From Zygnema cylindricum (lineage: Eukaryota; Streptophyta; Zygnematophyceae; Zygnematales; Zygnemataceae): 62,000 bases of DNA. Below, piece by piece: positions 20,846-32,892 of this stretch. Below the pieces are notes generated by a model that saw nothing but the letters and a program-made list of their open reading frames with translations, had not been told where the DNA came from and did not search any database. The translations under genes were made by a program, and so were the position numbers. The stretch is taken from assembly GCA_037447655.1 (NCBI GenBank), contig JBBHKE010002794.1, positions 1 through 62,000 of the forward strand, given 5' to 3'. The stretch's first letter is position 1; each line of letters starts with the position of its first letter.

Positions 20846-23604
20846 AATGCCCAAGGTAAGGCTCACAGACCTCCCTTTCCCAAAACTGCCACATATAGAG
20901 GCGAGAATGTAAAAGATCTGGTTGATACGGATATCTGGGGACCAACAAGAGTACCTTTGGTCAGGGGAAAGAGGTATATACTGACCATTACCAATGACTG
21001 GTCCAGATATTCTAGTGCTACTTCCTCAAAACAAAGTCTGAAACACCAAAATACTTCAAATAATATAAAGCCTGGTGTGAGAAGTTTCACGGAACCCCCA
21101 TTAAGCGAATAAGGAGTGATAATGGGGGAGAGTACACCCCATTAAGCAAATAAGGAGTGATATTGGGGGAGAGTACACCTCTAACAAGTTTGAGGAATAC
21201 TTGAGAGATGAGGGGGTTCAACATCAAAAAACTGTACCAAATAATCCAAAACAAAATGGGGTAGCTGAGAGGTTAAACCAGACTTTGGGAGATAGTCTAT
21301 GTAGTATGATGGCTGATAAGAAAATAGGAAGAAGATTTTGGGCAGAAGCCATGAACTGTGCTAACAACATTAAGAATAAAGTCCTCACTACAACCATTAA
21401 AGGAATGACACCCTATAAGAGATGGGTTAGATTGAAACCAGATATTTCTCGCCTGAAAGTATTTGGTTGTCAAGCATACAGTCTTGACACAGATAAGAAA
21501 AACTGGAAACTACATGCTAAAGGGAAACCAGGATATTTTATGGGATATGATGAGGATGTCAAAGGATATAGAGTCTATGACTTAGTTAAACAAGATATCA
21601 TTATGGTAAAGCATCTAGTAGTTATGGATGAAAGAAAGTCATTTGATCCCTTCAAATACACTAGGAAGATAAGAATCAGTTTTGAGTCCGAGAGTGAGCA
21701 GGACTTGGATCTTCCCCGAAGGGACACAAGTGAAAACGTGATTGCAGATTGAGGGGAGATCCAAGATGAAGGAGATAAACTAGAATCTCCTCATATCTCT
21801 ATACACTCCGAGGAGACAGAGGAGGAGGAGCCGGAACCGTCGGAATCGGCTTCCATGGATAAGGGAGCCGATGAGAGAGTAAAGAGGAACCCGAGACTTC
21901 CCTCCATTCCAGCTTCAGACTTTTAGGGAGGACGAATGATCAGCAAAAGGCTAAAAGAGAAACAAGCTGCTCACAAGGTAACAAAGCTATCTCACCCAGA
22001 TGAGCTTCAGTCATACTCGGAGGCAATGGACAGCCTAGAGAAAGACCGATGGTTCAGAGCCATAAATGATGAGATGGCTTCCATCATGGAAGCGAATACT
22101 TGGGAGCTGGTGGATTGTCCTCCAAACATAAAACCTATCAGGTGCAAATGGGTATTTAAACTGAAACTGAACACAGATAATACCATTGAGAGATATAAGG
22201 CTCGGTTGGTAGCAAAGGGGTTCACCCAAAAAGAAGGGATAGATTATGAGGAGACTTTTGCTCCGGTGGTTCGATTCCCATCTGTAAGGATTCTTCTTAG
22301 TCTATCGGCAACGGAAGACATCGAAATACACCAGATGGACATTAAGACCACCTTCCTCAACGGTGAACTAGAGGAAGAAATCTTCATGCGGCAACGAGAG
22401 GGATTTGTAGAGCAAGGAGAGGAGAGCAAAGTCTGCAGACTCATTAAGTCCTTATATGGACTGAAGCAGGCTCCCAGACAATGGAATAAGAAACTAGATG
22501 AGTTTCTCACCAGTCGGTGATATATCCGGATTAGTTCTGACCATTCTATTTACATGTTTGAGGATGAGAATGGTGTTATTTTTATTGCAATTTATGTGGA
22601 TGATTTGCTGGTGTTTAGTAAGTCTATGGAAAAGATCAATAAGCTAAAGAAAGATCTTAGAAGCAGATTATACATGAAGGATTTAGGGGAGGCTAAATAT
22701 ATTTTGGGGATTCAAATGGAAAGAGATAGGAGGAAGACGATAATCAAACTTACTCAAAAAGAAGCTATCGGAAATATGCTGGTGAAATTCTAGATCGAAA
22801 AAGCAAACAGTTGTTCCACTCCCATGGACTTGAGGAAAGTAAGTGATGGGAGTGTAGAAGGAGGAGTGATAATACTAGATGATCAGATGAGTCCAAAAGA
22901 GAGACGTTTATGAAGTTTATTCCTTACAGTTAGGTTGTAGGAAGCTTGATTTACTTTATGAATTGTACTAGACCGGACATAGCAGCAACACTTGGAGTCC
23001 TCAGTAGGAGTTTTAATGATAATCGGAAGAGAGACTGGGAGGTAGCCAAGAGAGTCATGAGATACTTGGTGGGAACCGGGGATTTATGGTTGCATTTGGG
23101 ATGGGAGCACACTGACATCACTACTTGGAGTGATGCGAGTAATGGGGATGCACCTATGAGAAGATGCACTTCTGGATATGTGTTATTGTGGGGGAAGGTG
23201 CTTTTTGTTGGAGTAGCAAACAACAAAAGGTGGTTGCTCAGTCCAATATGAAGGCTGAGTACATGGCCTCTTGTTCTGCTATGAAAGAGTTGATGTGGGT
23301 CAAGTCTTTATTACAAGAACTGGGTATATGAAAAAGGGAGTGCATGAAGTGTTTTGTGATAATTAGGCTGCAATTGCAATTGCAGCCAATCCAAAACATA
23401 ATTTTAAGGCTAAGCATATGGATATAAGATTGAGTTTTGAGAGGGAAAAGGTTGAAAACAAAATTGTGAATCTTGTGTATAGAGGTGATGGAGAAATGGT
23501 AGATGATATGATGAAAAAACCTGTGCCCTCTCCTATGTTAAAATACTGCAAAGAAAAGTGTGGGTTAAAAGAGAAACTAAAATTAGACTAGAAAATAAAG
23601 GGAG
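20846..23604 (+). pseudogene. Element D pol remnant (integrase to RNase H)
   Basis: Resumes inside the pre-integrase zinc motif (AQGKAHR) and continues through integrase (TDIWGP, DNGGEY), reverse transcriptase (YVDDLLVFSKS near 22592) and RNase H, ending at the polypurine tract GAAAATAAAGGGAG before the 3' LTR. It carries an out-of-frame 41-bp duplication in integrase, a TGA after the IN linker (near 21750), a TAG near 21925, a TGA near 22518, a TAG near 22792 and several frame changes. Gag and protease are absent. Confidence 0.9.
21098..21179 (+). repeat. 41-bp tandem duplication in D integrase
   Basis: The segment from CCATTAAGC to GAGTACACC occurs twice with two or three differences (21098-21138 and 21139-21179). 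It spans the conserved DNGGEYT codons. 41 is not a multiple of three, so it shifts the frame. Confidence 0.85.
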
Positions 23605-24606
23605 TGTTGAAATCACTAGATTTAGGGGAGGTGTTTTCTAAGTCTTAATTGATTAAAATAGCTAAATGAAAAGCATAGGCAGCCTGCCTTCACCTTCTCG
23701 CTCTAGCCCCCATAGTTGTTGTAGTCACTGAAGAAGAGAGAGGACAATGGAGCTATGACTACCTCAGCTCCATAGGCAAGACTAAAGAGTGACCTAAGTC
23801 ACTCTCAACAAAAAGATTGAGTCGGCAGGACTCGAACCTCCGACCGGCAGAGCGAGGCGTAGCCGTCAGCTCTTACCGGCCTGTCGTAGTAGTCCATTGG
23901 GATATATAGGGATTGATAGCCATTTAAACATTAGTTAGATCATTAATTGAATTAACGAAATAATAAATTGAGGACATAGAAACTAGTTGAGTTTTGAGTG
24001 CGCACGAAACAAATGTATCGGACATTTGTTATTTTGGACGATGAGCATTAAAAGCCGGTTTGGATCTGACGTCCCCTCATCATCGCCGAGATCTCGAAAT
24101 GGCCGCCTTGGCAGTTTTCGGACGTGACATGTCTTGTCGACAAGTGGCAAGATATCATTGGGAAGCGAGAATCCCAGGGAGCATGAGGACAAGTCCGGAG
24201 GAGACAAACGTCCACTCCATGGCTTTGTCTTATACAGGCCGTACAAAAAGTACATCGGCCCTAGTACCTTTCTATACTGTAGAGTCTTCTAATTGGTTCG
24301 TACATCAATATATGGGAGTTGTGAGAGGGGTTTAAGACTCAGAGGATTGAGGAGGTAGTCGCCTCTCTCCGAACAAGCTTGTATAAATATCGGCATCTTT
24401 GCCACTCGATAATTAATCGCCTGGTCGGGCGTTTTCAGTGATTCTTCTTGCTGTGGACTCAAGGGAGTCCATACTGCATAGGGGTGCAGTCATATTGTCT
24501 ATTTGCCTGCTTGGGTAGCAACAGTCCTAGTTGAAATTGGGATAGTCAAAAGCTATCTAAAGGCTTCCTCAATTTTGCTGTCCAATGGGGGACACATAAT
24601 TGCACC
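23605..24606 (+). repeat. Element D 3' LTR, complete
   Basis: 1002 bp from TGTTGAAATC to AATTGCA, followed by the CCGTT target copy. It ends with the gag-start-equivalent ATGGGGGACACATAATTGCA, which here has acquired an in-frame TAA. The G-box position is mutated (ACAAGTGG). A tRNA-like antisense module lies at about 23815-23895. Confidence 0.93.
24382..24489 (+). promoter_or_regulatory. Core promoter and leader hairpins of D 3' LTR
   Basis: TATAAATA at 24382-24389. Hairpins CGCC-6-GGCG (24418-24431), GGACTC-AAGG-GAGTCC (24455-24470) and CTGCA-6-TGCAG (24474-24489) follow. Stem sequences differ from those of the solo LTR (CGGC/GCCG, CTACAC/GTGCAG), yet pairing is kept. Confidence 0.62.
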
Positions 24607-24751
24607 GTTGTGGGTAATAAGTAATAACACCACAGCTGAAAGAAAAGTACCTTTTGTGCATTACTTGGGATGATAAAAAGGTGAGTTAAATGCCAGTCCA
24701 TGTTGCTTTGATAAACTTGAGAACCTATTTACCCTTGATTTTCTTTTAAGC

Positions 24752-24755
<4 letters not shown>

Positions 24756-24782
<27 letters not shown>
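24756..24782. repeat. (AT)n microsatellite
   Basis: About 13 AT dinucleotides in a row. Confidence 0.9.
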
Positions 24783-24786
<4 letters not shown>

Positions 24787-25269
24787 CCGCTTTAACAAAA
24801 TCTACGAGAAGAAAGGTGGAAAGTGGGGTCGACCAAAACCTACGGCTCCAACGAGTGCGCGAAGGGCAAAAAAAAACGACAAAAGACGTCACAAGCGTTG
24901 CATAGAAAGCCGCCAAACCCTCATGGCAGGTACGACAAGTGTCTATTCAACTGGAGAATGAAGTTCTTCAATGATTCAGTTTAGACTGTGAGCGTCTAAT
25001 ATTTAGCACATAGAAAAGACAAATCCAGTTAAATGCGATGGTGTTAAGCATCGGGCGATCCATCCGAATCACGGAAACAAGGAATTTCACGGTAAAAGTT
25101 AAAACATTGATTTGTTTTGTATCAGAGTACTGTGAACTAAAGTTCAATATCTTTAGCTTGAGCTACAGTACCGTAGAGTACTGTATTGTTCCGTACACTA
25201 TGCGATCCTGTATACGTTTCTATCATGAATGTCTCATTGGTACCGATTTTGAAATTTTTACGAATTTTC

Positions 25270-25270
<1 letters not shown>

Positions 25271-25307
<37 letters not shown>
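25271..25307. repeat. Poly-T run, 37 bases
   Basis: Uninterrupted T run followed by ATG and another T run. On the minus strand it could be an old poly(A) tail, but no retroposed sequence is recognisable beside it. Confidence 0.8.
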
Positions 25308-25311
<4 letters not shown>

Positions 25312-25620
25312 GTTTTTTTTTAGTACGGTTTAAACGTACGGATGAAGCGTATATTTATAATGTACGAAAATAAAAAAAAAAAGACTATTCATTTGCGCGC
25401 GCAAAGTTTGAATGAAATTTGTATGTTACGGTTATAATGTACGGAAATTTCGCGCGCAGTTTGAAAGAAATTTGTTCGTTACTGTTATAATGTACGCAAA
25501 TTTTGCAGTGTTTTGAAAGAACTTTGTACAGTTCATCCAAGCCGACATTGAATCTGCCATTGAAAGCGTGATTGAAGTCGTACTTCAAGCAAGCGTCCAC
25601 GGACTTCTTCAGAAGCAGCC

Positions 25621-27575
25621 ATGCCTAGGCCTCGAGGATCACAGTGGGACCATGTTAAGGCTTCAAAGGGTGGGCAGTTTTGGGACAACAAATTGTGCCT
25701 TTGCATTTACTGTAACTTCGAGTATAATGGACAAGCCACTCGGATTAGAAACCACCTTCTTGGAAATGTGAAGAGTGGAGGCATTAGGACTTGCAATTTA
25801 TGTCCGAATGAGGTAGGCAGAGCTACGTGTTGTGGAAATAGGCAAGGCTTCTCAAGGTTCTAAAAAACGTATTATATCCGTTTTAGATCAACTTAGTGGA
25901 AGTGGAAGTCTTACAAGGTCTTTGGATAAGGTACAAGGAGTACAGATGAAAATAAGAAGTTGTTTTAATAAGTATAATCAGAAGGAGGTAGATGCAGCAT
26001 GGGCTAAAGCTTTTTTTGCCAATGGCTTGCCATTCACTCTATTAGATGACCCCTATTTCAAGGCAGCAGTGAAGCAGACTGGGGAGATAATGGAGACTTA
26101 TAAGTTACCGCACCGAAATGCCATGAGAATGAGACTTTTGGCTATGACCAAGGCAACGATCATGTATGATTTAGAGAGTTACATGGAGACATTGAAAGTC
26201 ACCGGAGCCTTTGTCACATCAGACGGTTGGACAGCTATTGACCAAACACCTCTTCTTAACATTTTAGTTGTCACCTTAAAAGGTGACATGTTTCTCATGC
26301 CGAAGATACTAGTAGGCACTACAAGGATGCAAAATACGTTGGTGGAGTGTTGGAGAAAGGAGTTCTTGCGGTGGGAGTGGAGCATGTAGTGCAAATTGTT
26401 ACAAATTTTGCTCCTGTGAACAATGCAACTGCCTTGTTGCTCATTAGGAAGTACCCAACCCTCACGTGGACGCCATGCTCTGCCCACATCTTAGACTTGA
26501 TGTTGGAGGATTGGGCCAAGCTTGCTTTTATTTCAACACCTGTCCGAGAGGCAAAGGAGGTGTTGAAATTTGTCACAAACCATAACATGAGTGGAACCAT
26601 CTTCAACAACATCTCTACACTTAGGATTTTGAAACCTGGAGAGACCTGATTTGCTACAAATTTTATCATGCTCCAAAGGTTTTGAGAGGTGAAGGACAAC
26701 CTCGAGCGCTTAATGTTTGATGATGGCTATAAGTAGTGGATTGGCAAGGCTGCTTACAAGTCCGAGGGGGCCAAAATCAAGGGGCCACATTTTGAGCTCA
26801 AAGTTTTGGATGAGAGTTGGGGAGGCAGTCACAATTTCAGAGCTTGTGGTACGACTGATGCAGGAGTGTGACAAAGGGGCACCAAATGTGGGGAAGGTTT
26901 ATCATGGGTTCTACATGATCGATCAATTCTTGCATAATATATCCCACAATGGAAGAGTGGGAAATTACGAAGGAATGCAGATTTTGGAGGAGTTGAAGAA
27001 ATAATGGTTGGCCAGATGGGAGATGGCATATAGCCCAATGTATGCAGCCGGCTTCGTACTCGATCCCGAGTACCAAAGTGTTGACTATGGGCAACATTCA
27101 AATTTGAAAGTCTTAGAAGGCTTCCAGAAAATGCTTGAGAGGATGTTACCAAATGTGGATGATCAAGCTGAAGCATACATTGAGCTGACTAAGTATAGGG
27201 GCTCTGAGGGAATTTTTGGGAGGGAGGTAACAAAAAATTGTGCGAAGAAGATGCGAGGGTGGAAGTGGTGGCAACAGTTTGGGGCTGTCACCCCTATTTT
27301 ACATAAAAGGTGGCAATTAAGGTCCTTGCTCAATGCTCAGTTGCTAGCTCATGCGAGAGGAATTGGTCAACTTATGACCATATTCACTCTAAAAAACGGA
27401 ACAGGTTGACAGCTAAAAGAGCCAATGACTTAGTGTGGGTCTTTAGTAATCTCAGATTAGCACATCAAACTAGGGATGTCAACATTGTGGAGTCTATGAT
27501 AGCATGGGAGGAAGAGAAGGGGAGATAGTGGAAGAGGATGCTGACGAAGACATGGATGAACTAGATTTAGAGTGA
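25621..27575 (+). pseudogene. hAT-family transposase, frameshifted
   Basis: Domains in order: an N-terminal BED-like zinc finger (CIYCNFEYNGQATRIRNHLL, near 25695), a DUF659-type hAT segment (VTSDGWTAIDQTPLLNILVV near 26215), a central region with WTPCSAHILDLMLEDW (26468), and the C-terminal dimerisation segment SSCERNWSTYDHIHSKKRNR (27340). The tail is acidic and ends at TGA 27573-27575. At least four frame changes and stops near 26389, 26649, 26680 and 26735 break it. The family is clear from the domain order. No terminal inverted repeats or 8-bp TSD were located, and F inserted within about 100 bp of its end. Confidence 0.85.
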
Positions 27576-27669
27576 TAAGGGAAATAACCCTATTCGAGGT
27601 TGTCAATTAGTTACTTTCTATGTGTAAACAAAGTTATTTCCCTCCCATGATTACAAAAATGGTTTTTTT

Positions 27670-27905
27670 TGTAGGATATTGAACATAAGAGTTTCACTTA
27701 AAATAATTCACAAAACATAAAACATTACACAGCGGAAGCTCATAAAAGACAAGAGGAATATCCAACCAAAAGGATTTATAAGTGTTCTTGGCCGAAGCCT
27801 CTTTACATCATTTGTTCTCTCTTCTCTCTCTTCTCTATGCTCTATAAATAATCTCTTACTCAATATCAAATCCTTTATGATTCAATTATGTAAGAGAGAA
27901 TTAAT
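27670..27905 (-). repeat. Element F 3' LTR, distal part
   Basis: 236 bp aligning with 44510-44755 of the F 5' LTR. It ends in the TTAAT target copy of element C (27901-27905). The rest of this LTR resumes at 40091. Confidence 0.9.
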
Positions 27906-28054
27906 TGTTGAAAAGAGGTAATTAATAGTTCACTTCTCTAATTTAGTTTTACTTTAAAGAAAGAGAGTAAGGATTTAAGGCACGCCATGGCTGCCGCCAT
28001 ATTTAGAAAGTGGCAGATTTTGAAGTAAAGAATATTTTACTAAAATGTTGCCTA

Positions 28055-28125
28055 AGTCCAAATTTCAACCTGGGTCTGTGGACTTCTATATAGTCATACA
28101 TCTTAACCACTAAAGCATTATCGAA
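28055..28125 (-). other. Antisense tRNA-like module in element C LTR
   Basis: On the minus strand: A-box-like TTAGTGGTTAAGATG (28113-28099), an anticodon-arm-like hairpin GACT-ATATAGA-AGTC with T at the U33 position, and a B-box-like AGGTTGAAATTTGG (28073-28060). The T stem is weak. Order and spacing match tRNA architecture. The copy in the 3' LTR keeps the same elements. This is antisense to C, as in A, B and D. Confidence 0.55.
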
Positions 28126-28562
28126 ACGATACACGTGACGGGTTTCAAAGATATATAAACATTAATGCAACAGCTAATTAACAGCAGACTAACCAAAAGG
28201 AGCAATTCATGCATGTACGCGAATCTGAACCGTGTAAAACATGTTTTGATCGGACGGCCGGCATTATAGCCGCCACGCGAAGTGAGATTTTGGCGGCATA
28301 CGGAGATAGCGTCACGCGGTGCCACGTGGTGCCACATTATTTAATACCGAAGAAGATGGGAGGAGGAACCATGGCTTCCGATTTAACAGGTGTCACCTTG
28401 TAGACCTTCTCGTACAATGGACGTACAATAAGTACATCGCCCATTCTAACTTCTTATACTATATAGTGTTCCTATTGGACTAGGGTTTAGTAGTAGGTTG
28501 TCGTGAGTAGGCAGACCAAGACTTAGTAATATTTAGGTACCTCTCTCTAAGAGAGCTTGTAA

Positions 28563-28668
28563 CTATAAAGGTCATCTTTGACCAGCCATAACTTACTGCT
28601 CAGGGGAGCAAATTCAGTGATTCTTTTTGCGTTTGACTCAGGGGAGTCTTGTCCTCACAAAGGTGAGG
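28563..28668 (+). promoter_or_regulatory. Core promoter and leader hairpins of element C
   Basis: CTATAAAG (28563-28570) is the likely TATA box. About 30 bases downstream start TGCTC-AGGG-GAGCA (28597-28610), GACTC-AGGG-GAGTC (28635-28648) and CCTCAC-AAAG-GTGAGG (28653-28668). If transcription starts about 30 bases after TATA, the hairpins form the first 75 nucleotides of the RNA and the gag ATG follows about 105 bases later. Confidence 0.62.
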
Positions 28669-28793
28669 GTGGTCAGAATACTTTTGTGCCTGGGCGGCGC
28701 TTATTCAGTGGGAAAGTGGAAGGGGAAAATATTATCCTAAAAGCTTTACATAGGCTGCTCATTTTGTGGGTCAATGGAGACCACAGAATTTCA

Positions 28794-28808
28794 GGTTATT
28801 GGCCCACC
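28794..28808 (+). promoter_or_regulatory. Element C primer-binding site (anticodon-loop type)
   Basis: GGTTATTGGCCCACC starts directly after the LTR terminal CA. It matches the complement of the initiator tRNA-Met anticodon region with one substitution (GGTTATGGGCCCACC expected). It also encodes V-I-G-P of Gag. Confidence 0.72.
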
Positions 28809-31800
28809 CTCTAGGGTGCCCATATTTGATTGATCAGACTTCTTGTATTGGGAAATGATGATGGAGGGAGAACTATTTCAAAAGTATCTATGGGGCATAG
28901 TGTCTGGACAAATTCGATGCCCACCTCCGCCTGGGTTTGGAGGGACATGTTTTTCTGGCACCTCCGCCTCTACAGTTGGTACAACAACTGCCACCATCAC
29001 CGAAGATGAAGATGAGGAAGGAGAGGAGATTGTCATGGAAGGAGAAAAGGGAGGAGTTGCAACTCAAGTGACACCATTGCTGAAGGCGATATCGGCAGCA
29101 GCACCACCAGCAACAGCGACAAGGGTTCAGATCGAAAGATCAGAGTATGAAAAGTGGAACTACAAAGACAAGGTTGTTAAGCTCTTAATTCTTAAAAGTG
29201 TAGCAAAGGGCATTGTCATTCCCCTTATGCATGTCAAATATTCATCTCAGATTTGGATATCACTAGTTAACAAATATAAGAGTGGATCATTGCAGCAACA
29301 ACAGTTGGCGTAAAATAAGATTGTAGCTTATACTTATAAAGGAGGAAGTATGAATAATTATTGCAATGATTTAGTAGCATTATTTGGAGAGTTAGAGAGT
29401 GCAGGTAACTCATGGTCAGAGAGACAAAAAGTGAACACATTAATGATGAAACTACCGGAAGAGTATGAGAACATCATTAACCGATTGTAGGACATAGGAG
29501 ATAGCAATTGGAATTGGGATGACACAGTGGGAATGATTTTAGTGAAAGAAAGCACCATAGAGCTTAGGAGAGGGAGTCCAAGTGTTCAATTATTGTCTGC
29601 AGGAGCTGATTGGCGGAAGCATGATGAGGAGAGAGGGAAAGATCCCTATCAAAACTTTGGTGGAAGAGGACAAAGAGGTGGCAGATTTGATAGACAGGGG
29701 AGAGGAACTTCTCGAGGAGGATTATGTCACTCCTGCAAGAAACCAGGACACTATATGGGAGATTCTGTCACACTTACAGATCTTCGAGTGAAAGATGGTC
29801 AAGGAACCTCAAAGGACGGAGGAAAGAAAAAAGCTTTCCTGACTCAAGTTCTTGATGAGGAAGTGGAAGAAAAAACTGAACCAGAAAATGAACTTGAGGA
29901 GCTTCTTCTTAATCCGAAAAACACTGAAAAGCATGTCGACATTCCACGGAGACAAAAGTGTGCTTTCGGAGGTAAGAGGGATCCACCCGAGGATGGGTGG
30001 ATCATAGACTCAGGGGCTTCAATGCATATGTGCAAAGATAAGCGGTGGTTCACTAAACTGAGAAAGATCCCAACAGTTGAGATGGAGATGGAGATGGAAG
30101 AGTAGAAACCACAAGTCTTGTTGGAACTGTTGAATTGAAGGTTCTAGTTGATGGAAAGGCCTCAATTGTAACACTCTCAGACGTTCTTTACATTCCACAG
30201 CTTAGCAAGAACCTAGTCTCAACAGCTGTCCTAGATGAAAAAGAGTTTGAAACAGGAACTAGAAAAGGAATCTTTACAGCAAGCTTTGATAATGAGGTTT
30301 ATTTCATAGCTGAAAAGGGCAGTCAAGGAATGATCAGAATTGTTCTTTGCAATAAAAAGAGTGTTCTCTACTCGTGTGCAAGTGAGATGATGCTTTGGCA
30401 TAAAAGGTTGGGGCATATGCATCTTGATAGATTAAAGAAAATGAAGAAAAATGGAATAGTGGAGGGTATTACGTTTGAAGATGATGAGACCTTTGATGAT
30501 TGTAGTGGATGTGCCCAAGGGAAGATTCATAGACTTCCATTTCCAAAGGCAACCACATTTAGGAGAGAGAAAGTATTAGATCTAGTTCACACTGATGTTT
30601 GGGGACCTGCTAGGTATGCTTCACATGGGGGGAAGAGATGGATGTTAACTATCATAGGTGATTGGTCTAGATACACGAAGGTATACTTTCTAAGACATAA
30701 GTGAGAGGTATTAAGATGTTTCAAAGAGTATAAAGTATGGAGTGAAAAGCTACATGAAACCTCAATAAAAGAGAATATCTTAAAGAAGAAGGAATTCATT
30801 ATGAGAAAACTGTTCCCTATAATCCGGAACAAAATGGAGTAGAAGAAAGAGTGAATAGAACTTTAGGAGATATGTCCAGAAGTATGTTAAGTGATAAGAG
30901 GATAGGGCTGCAGTTTTGGGCTAAGTCTATGAACTATGCTAATTTCATCAAAAATAGAGTCCTAACTTCAGCAAATAATAAGGAAACTCTGTATGAGAGG
31001 TGGACAGGAAGAAAGCCTGATTTGTCTAGTTTGAGAGTGTTCGGAAGTCAAGTTTATAGTTTGGATTCCGATAAGACTAAATGGAAGTTGGAGGGAAGAG
31101 GGAAACCAGGATATCTTGTAGGATATGATGAGAGCACAAAAGGATACCGGGTGTATGACTTGAAAAAGAGAGATATAATTTTGGTAAAACACATAGTGGT
31201 GATGAATGAAGTGAAGTCCATTGATCCATTCAAGTATAATAAGGAAGTCAAAATCAGATTTGAAACGGATCAGTTTTCTGACTTTGACTTTAAAATTGAA
31301 GAGAAGGAAGATGGAGAAAAAAGAAAATCTGCAGATCTACCAAAGGAGGACGAAAAGACAACATCTGAAGCAACGCCACAATACGAAGTGGAAACGGATG
31401 AGAATTTTGAAGAGACACCAGAATTGGAAGAGAGGGGAGCTGAAAATCTTCATAAACGAAACCCAAGGATGCCTTCTATACTGGCTTCCGATTTTGAGGG
31501 GGAAGAAGAAGTAGTAAACGACTTCAAGAAAGACAAGTTAATAACCAACTCACAAAGATGTCTCACCCGAATGAGCCTGAGACATATTAAGAGGCCATAA
31601 ACACTCCAGAAAGTAGCCGGTGGATCACAGCTATAAATGAAGAAATGGCCTCTATCATGGAAGCCAATACATGGGAGTTGGTAGATTGTCCACCGGACCG
31701 AAAACCGATCGGATGTAAGTGGGTTTGTAAACTTAAATTAAACCCCGATAATACCATTAAGAGGTACAAAGCTAGGTTAGTTGCAAAAGGTTATACTCAG

Positions 31801-32892
31801 AAAGAGGGGATAGACTACGAAGAAACCTTTGCACCTGTAGTAGATTTCCTTCTGTTATAATCCTTTTAAGTTTGCCGCAGCGGAGGATATGGAAATCCAC
31901 CAGATGGATATTAAAACGGCCTTTTTGCACGGAGAGTTGGAAGAAGAAATTTACATGAGGCAACCGGAAGGATTCGTGGAAAGTGGGGAAGAAAATAAAG
32001 TTTGCAAACTGATAAAATCACTCTATGGGCTTAAGCAAGCCCCGCGACAGTGGAATTTAAAGCTAGACGAATTTCTGACCGGTTTGGGGTATATCAAAAT
32101 TAGTTCAGATCACTCTATATATTTATTTGAGGATGAGAATGGAGTGATATTTATTGCTATTTATGTGGATAATTTGCTGGTCGTAAGCAAGTCCTTAGAT
32201 AAAATTAACAAACTAAAACGGGATCTTAAAGCAGTTTTGATATGAAAGATCTCGGCGAAGCAAAGTACATTTTGGGAATTCAGATGGAGAGAGATAGAGG
32301 GAATAGAAATATAAGACTCACTCCAAAAGAAGCAATTGGTAATATGCTAGAAAATTTTCAGATGGAAAAGGCAAACGGATGAACTACTCCTATGGATTTG
32401 AAAAAAGTGTCTGAGGGGAGTGGAGAGAGAGGAATATTGATCATGAATGATGAGATGGATGAGATAGAAAGAAAATTTATGGAAAATATTCCTTATCGGC
32501 AGACTCTAGGTGTCCTTAGTAGAAGTCTAAATGAACCAAGAAAGAGAGACTCGGAGGTTGCCAAAAGGGTGATGAGATATCTGGTGGGGACAATGGAATT
32601 ATGGTTGCATTTGGGAGGGGAGCACACTGACATCACCACCTGGAGTGATGCCAGTTATGGAGATGTGCCTTTAAGGCGGTGTACGACTGGATATGTGTAG
32701 CAAATTGGATCCAGTGCATGTTATTGGAGTAGCAAGCAACAAAAAGTAGTTGCTCAGTCCACTATGGAGGCTGAATACATGGCTTCTTGTGCAGCCACCA
32801 AAGAATTAATGTGGGTTAAATCTCTTCTTCAAGAACTTGGGTTCATGAAGTCTGGAACTCAAAATGTTTTTTGTGATAATGAAGCTGCTATC

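Larger units (their letters stand above)
8485..24606 (+). mobile_element. Copia element D, disrupted by nested A and B
   Basis: The outer boundaries are TGTTGAAAT at 8485 and AATTGCA at 24606, with a perfect 5-bp target duplication CCGTT at 8480-8484 and 24607-24611. D retains the first 756 bp of its 5' LTR, then resumes at 20846 inside the pre-integrase region of pol and runs to a complete 3' LTR. The missing part (end of 5' LTR, primer site, gag, protease) was lost in the deletion that fused the two nested elements A and B. The flanking duplication shows that both outer ends belong to one insertion. Confidence 0.92.
24607..25620. other. Intergenic spacer with simple repeats
   Basis: Begins with the CCGTT target copy. 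Holds an (AT)n tract (24756-24782) and a 37-base T run (25271-25307). No gene is seen. The upstream end of the hAT element should lie here, but I could not identify its terminal repeat. Confidence 0.5.
27906..28793 (+). repeat. Element C 5' LTR
   Basis: TGTTGAAAAG to AGAATTTCA, 888 bp. It contains a G-box CCACGTGG (28322-28329), a TATA box, three leader hairpins, an antisense tRNA-like module, and the gag ATG at 28774, exactly 20 bases before the LTR end as in B and D. Confidence 0.94.
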
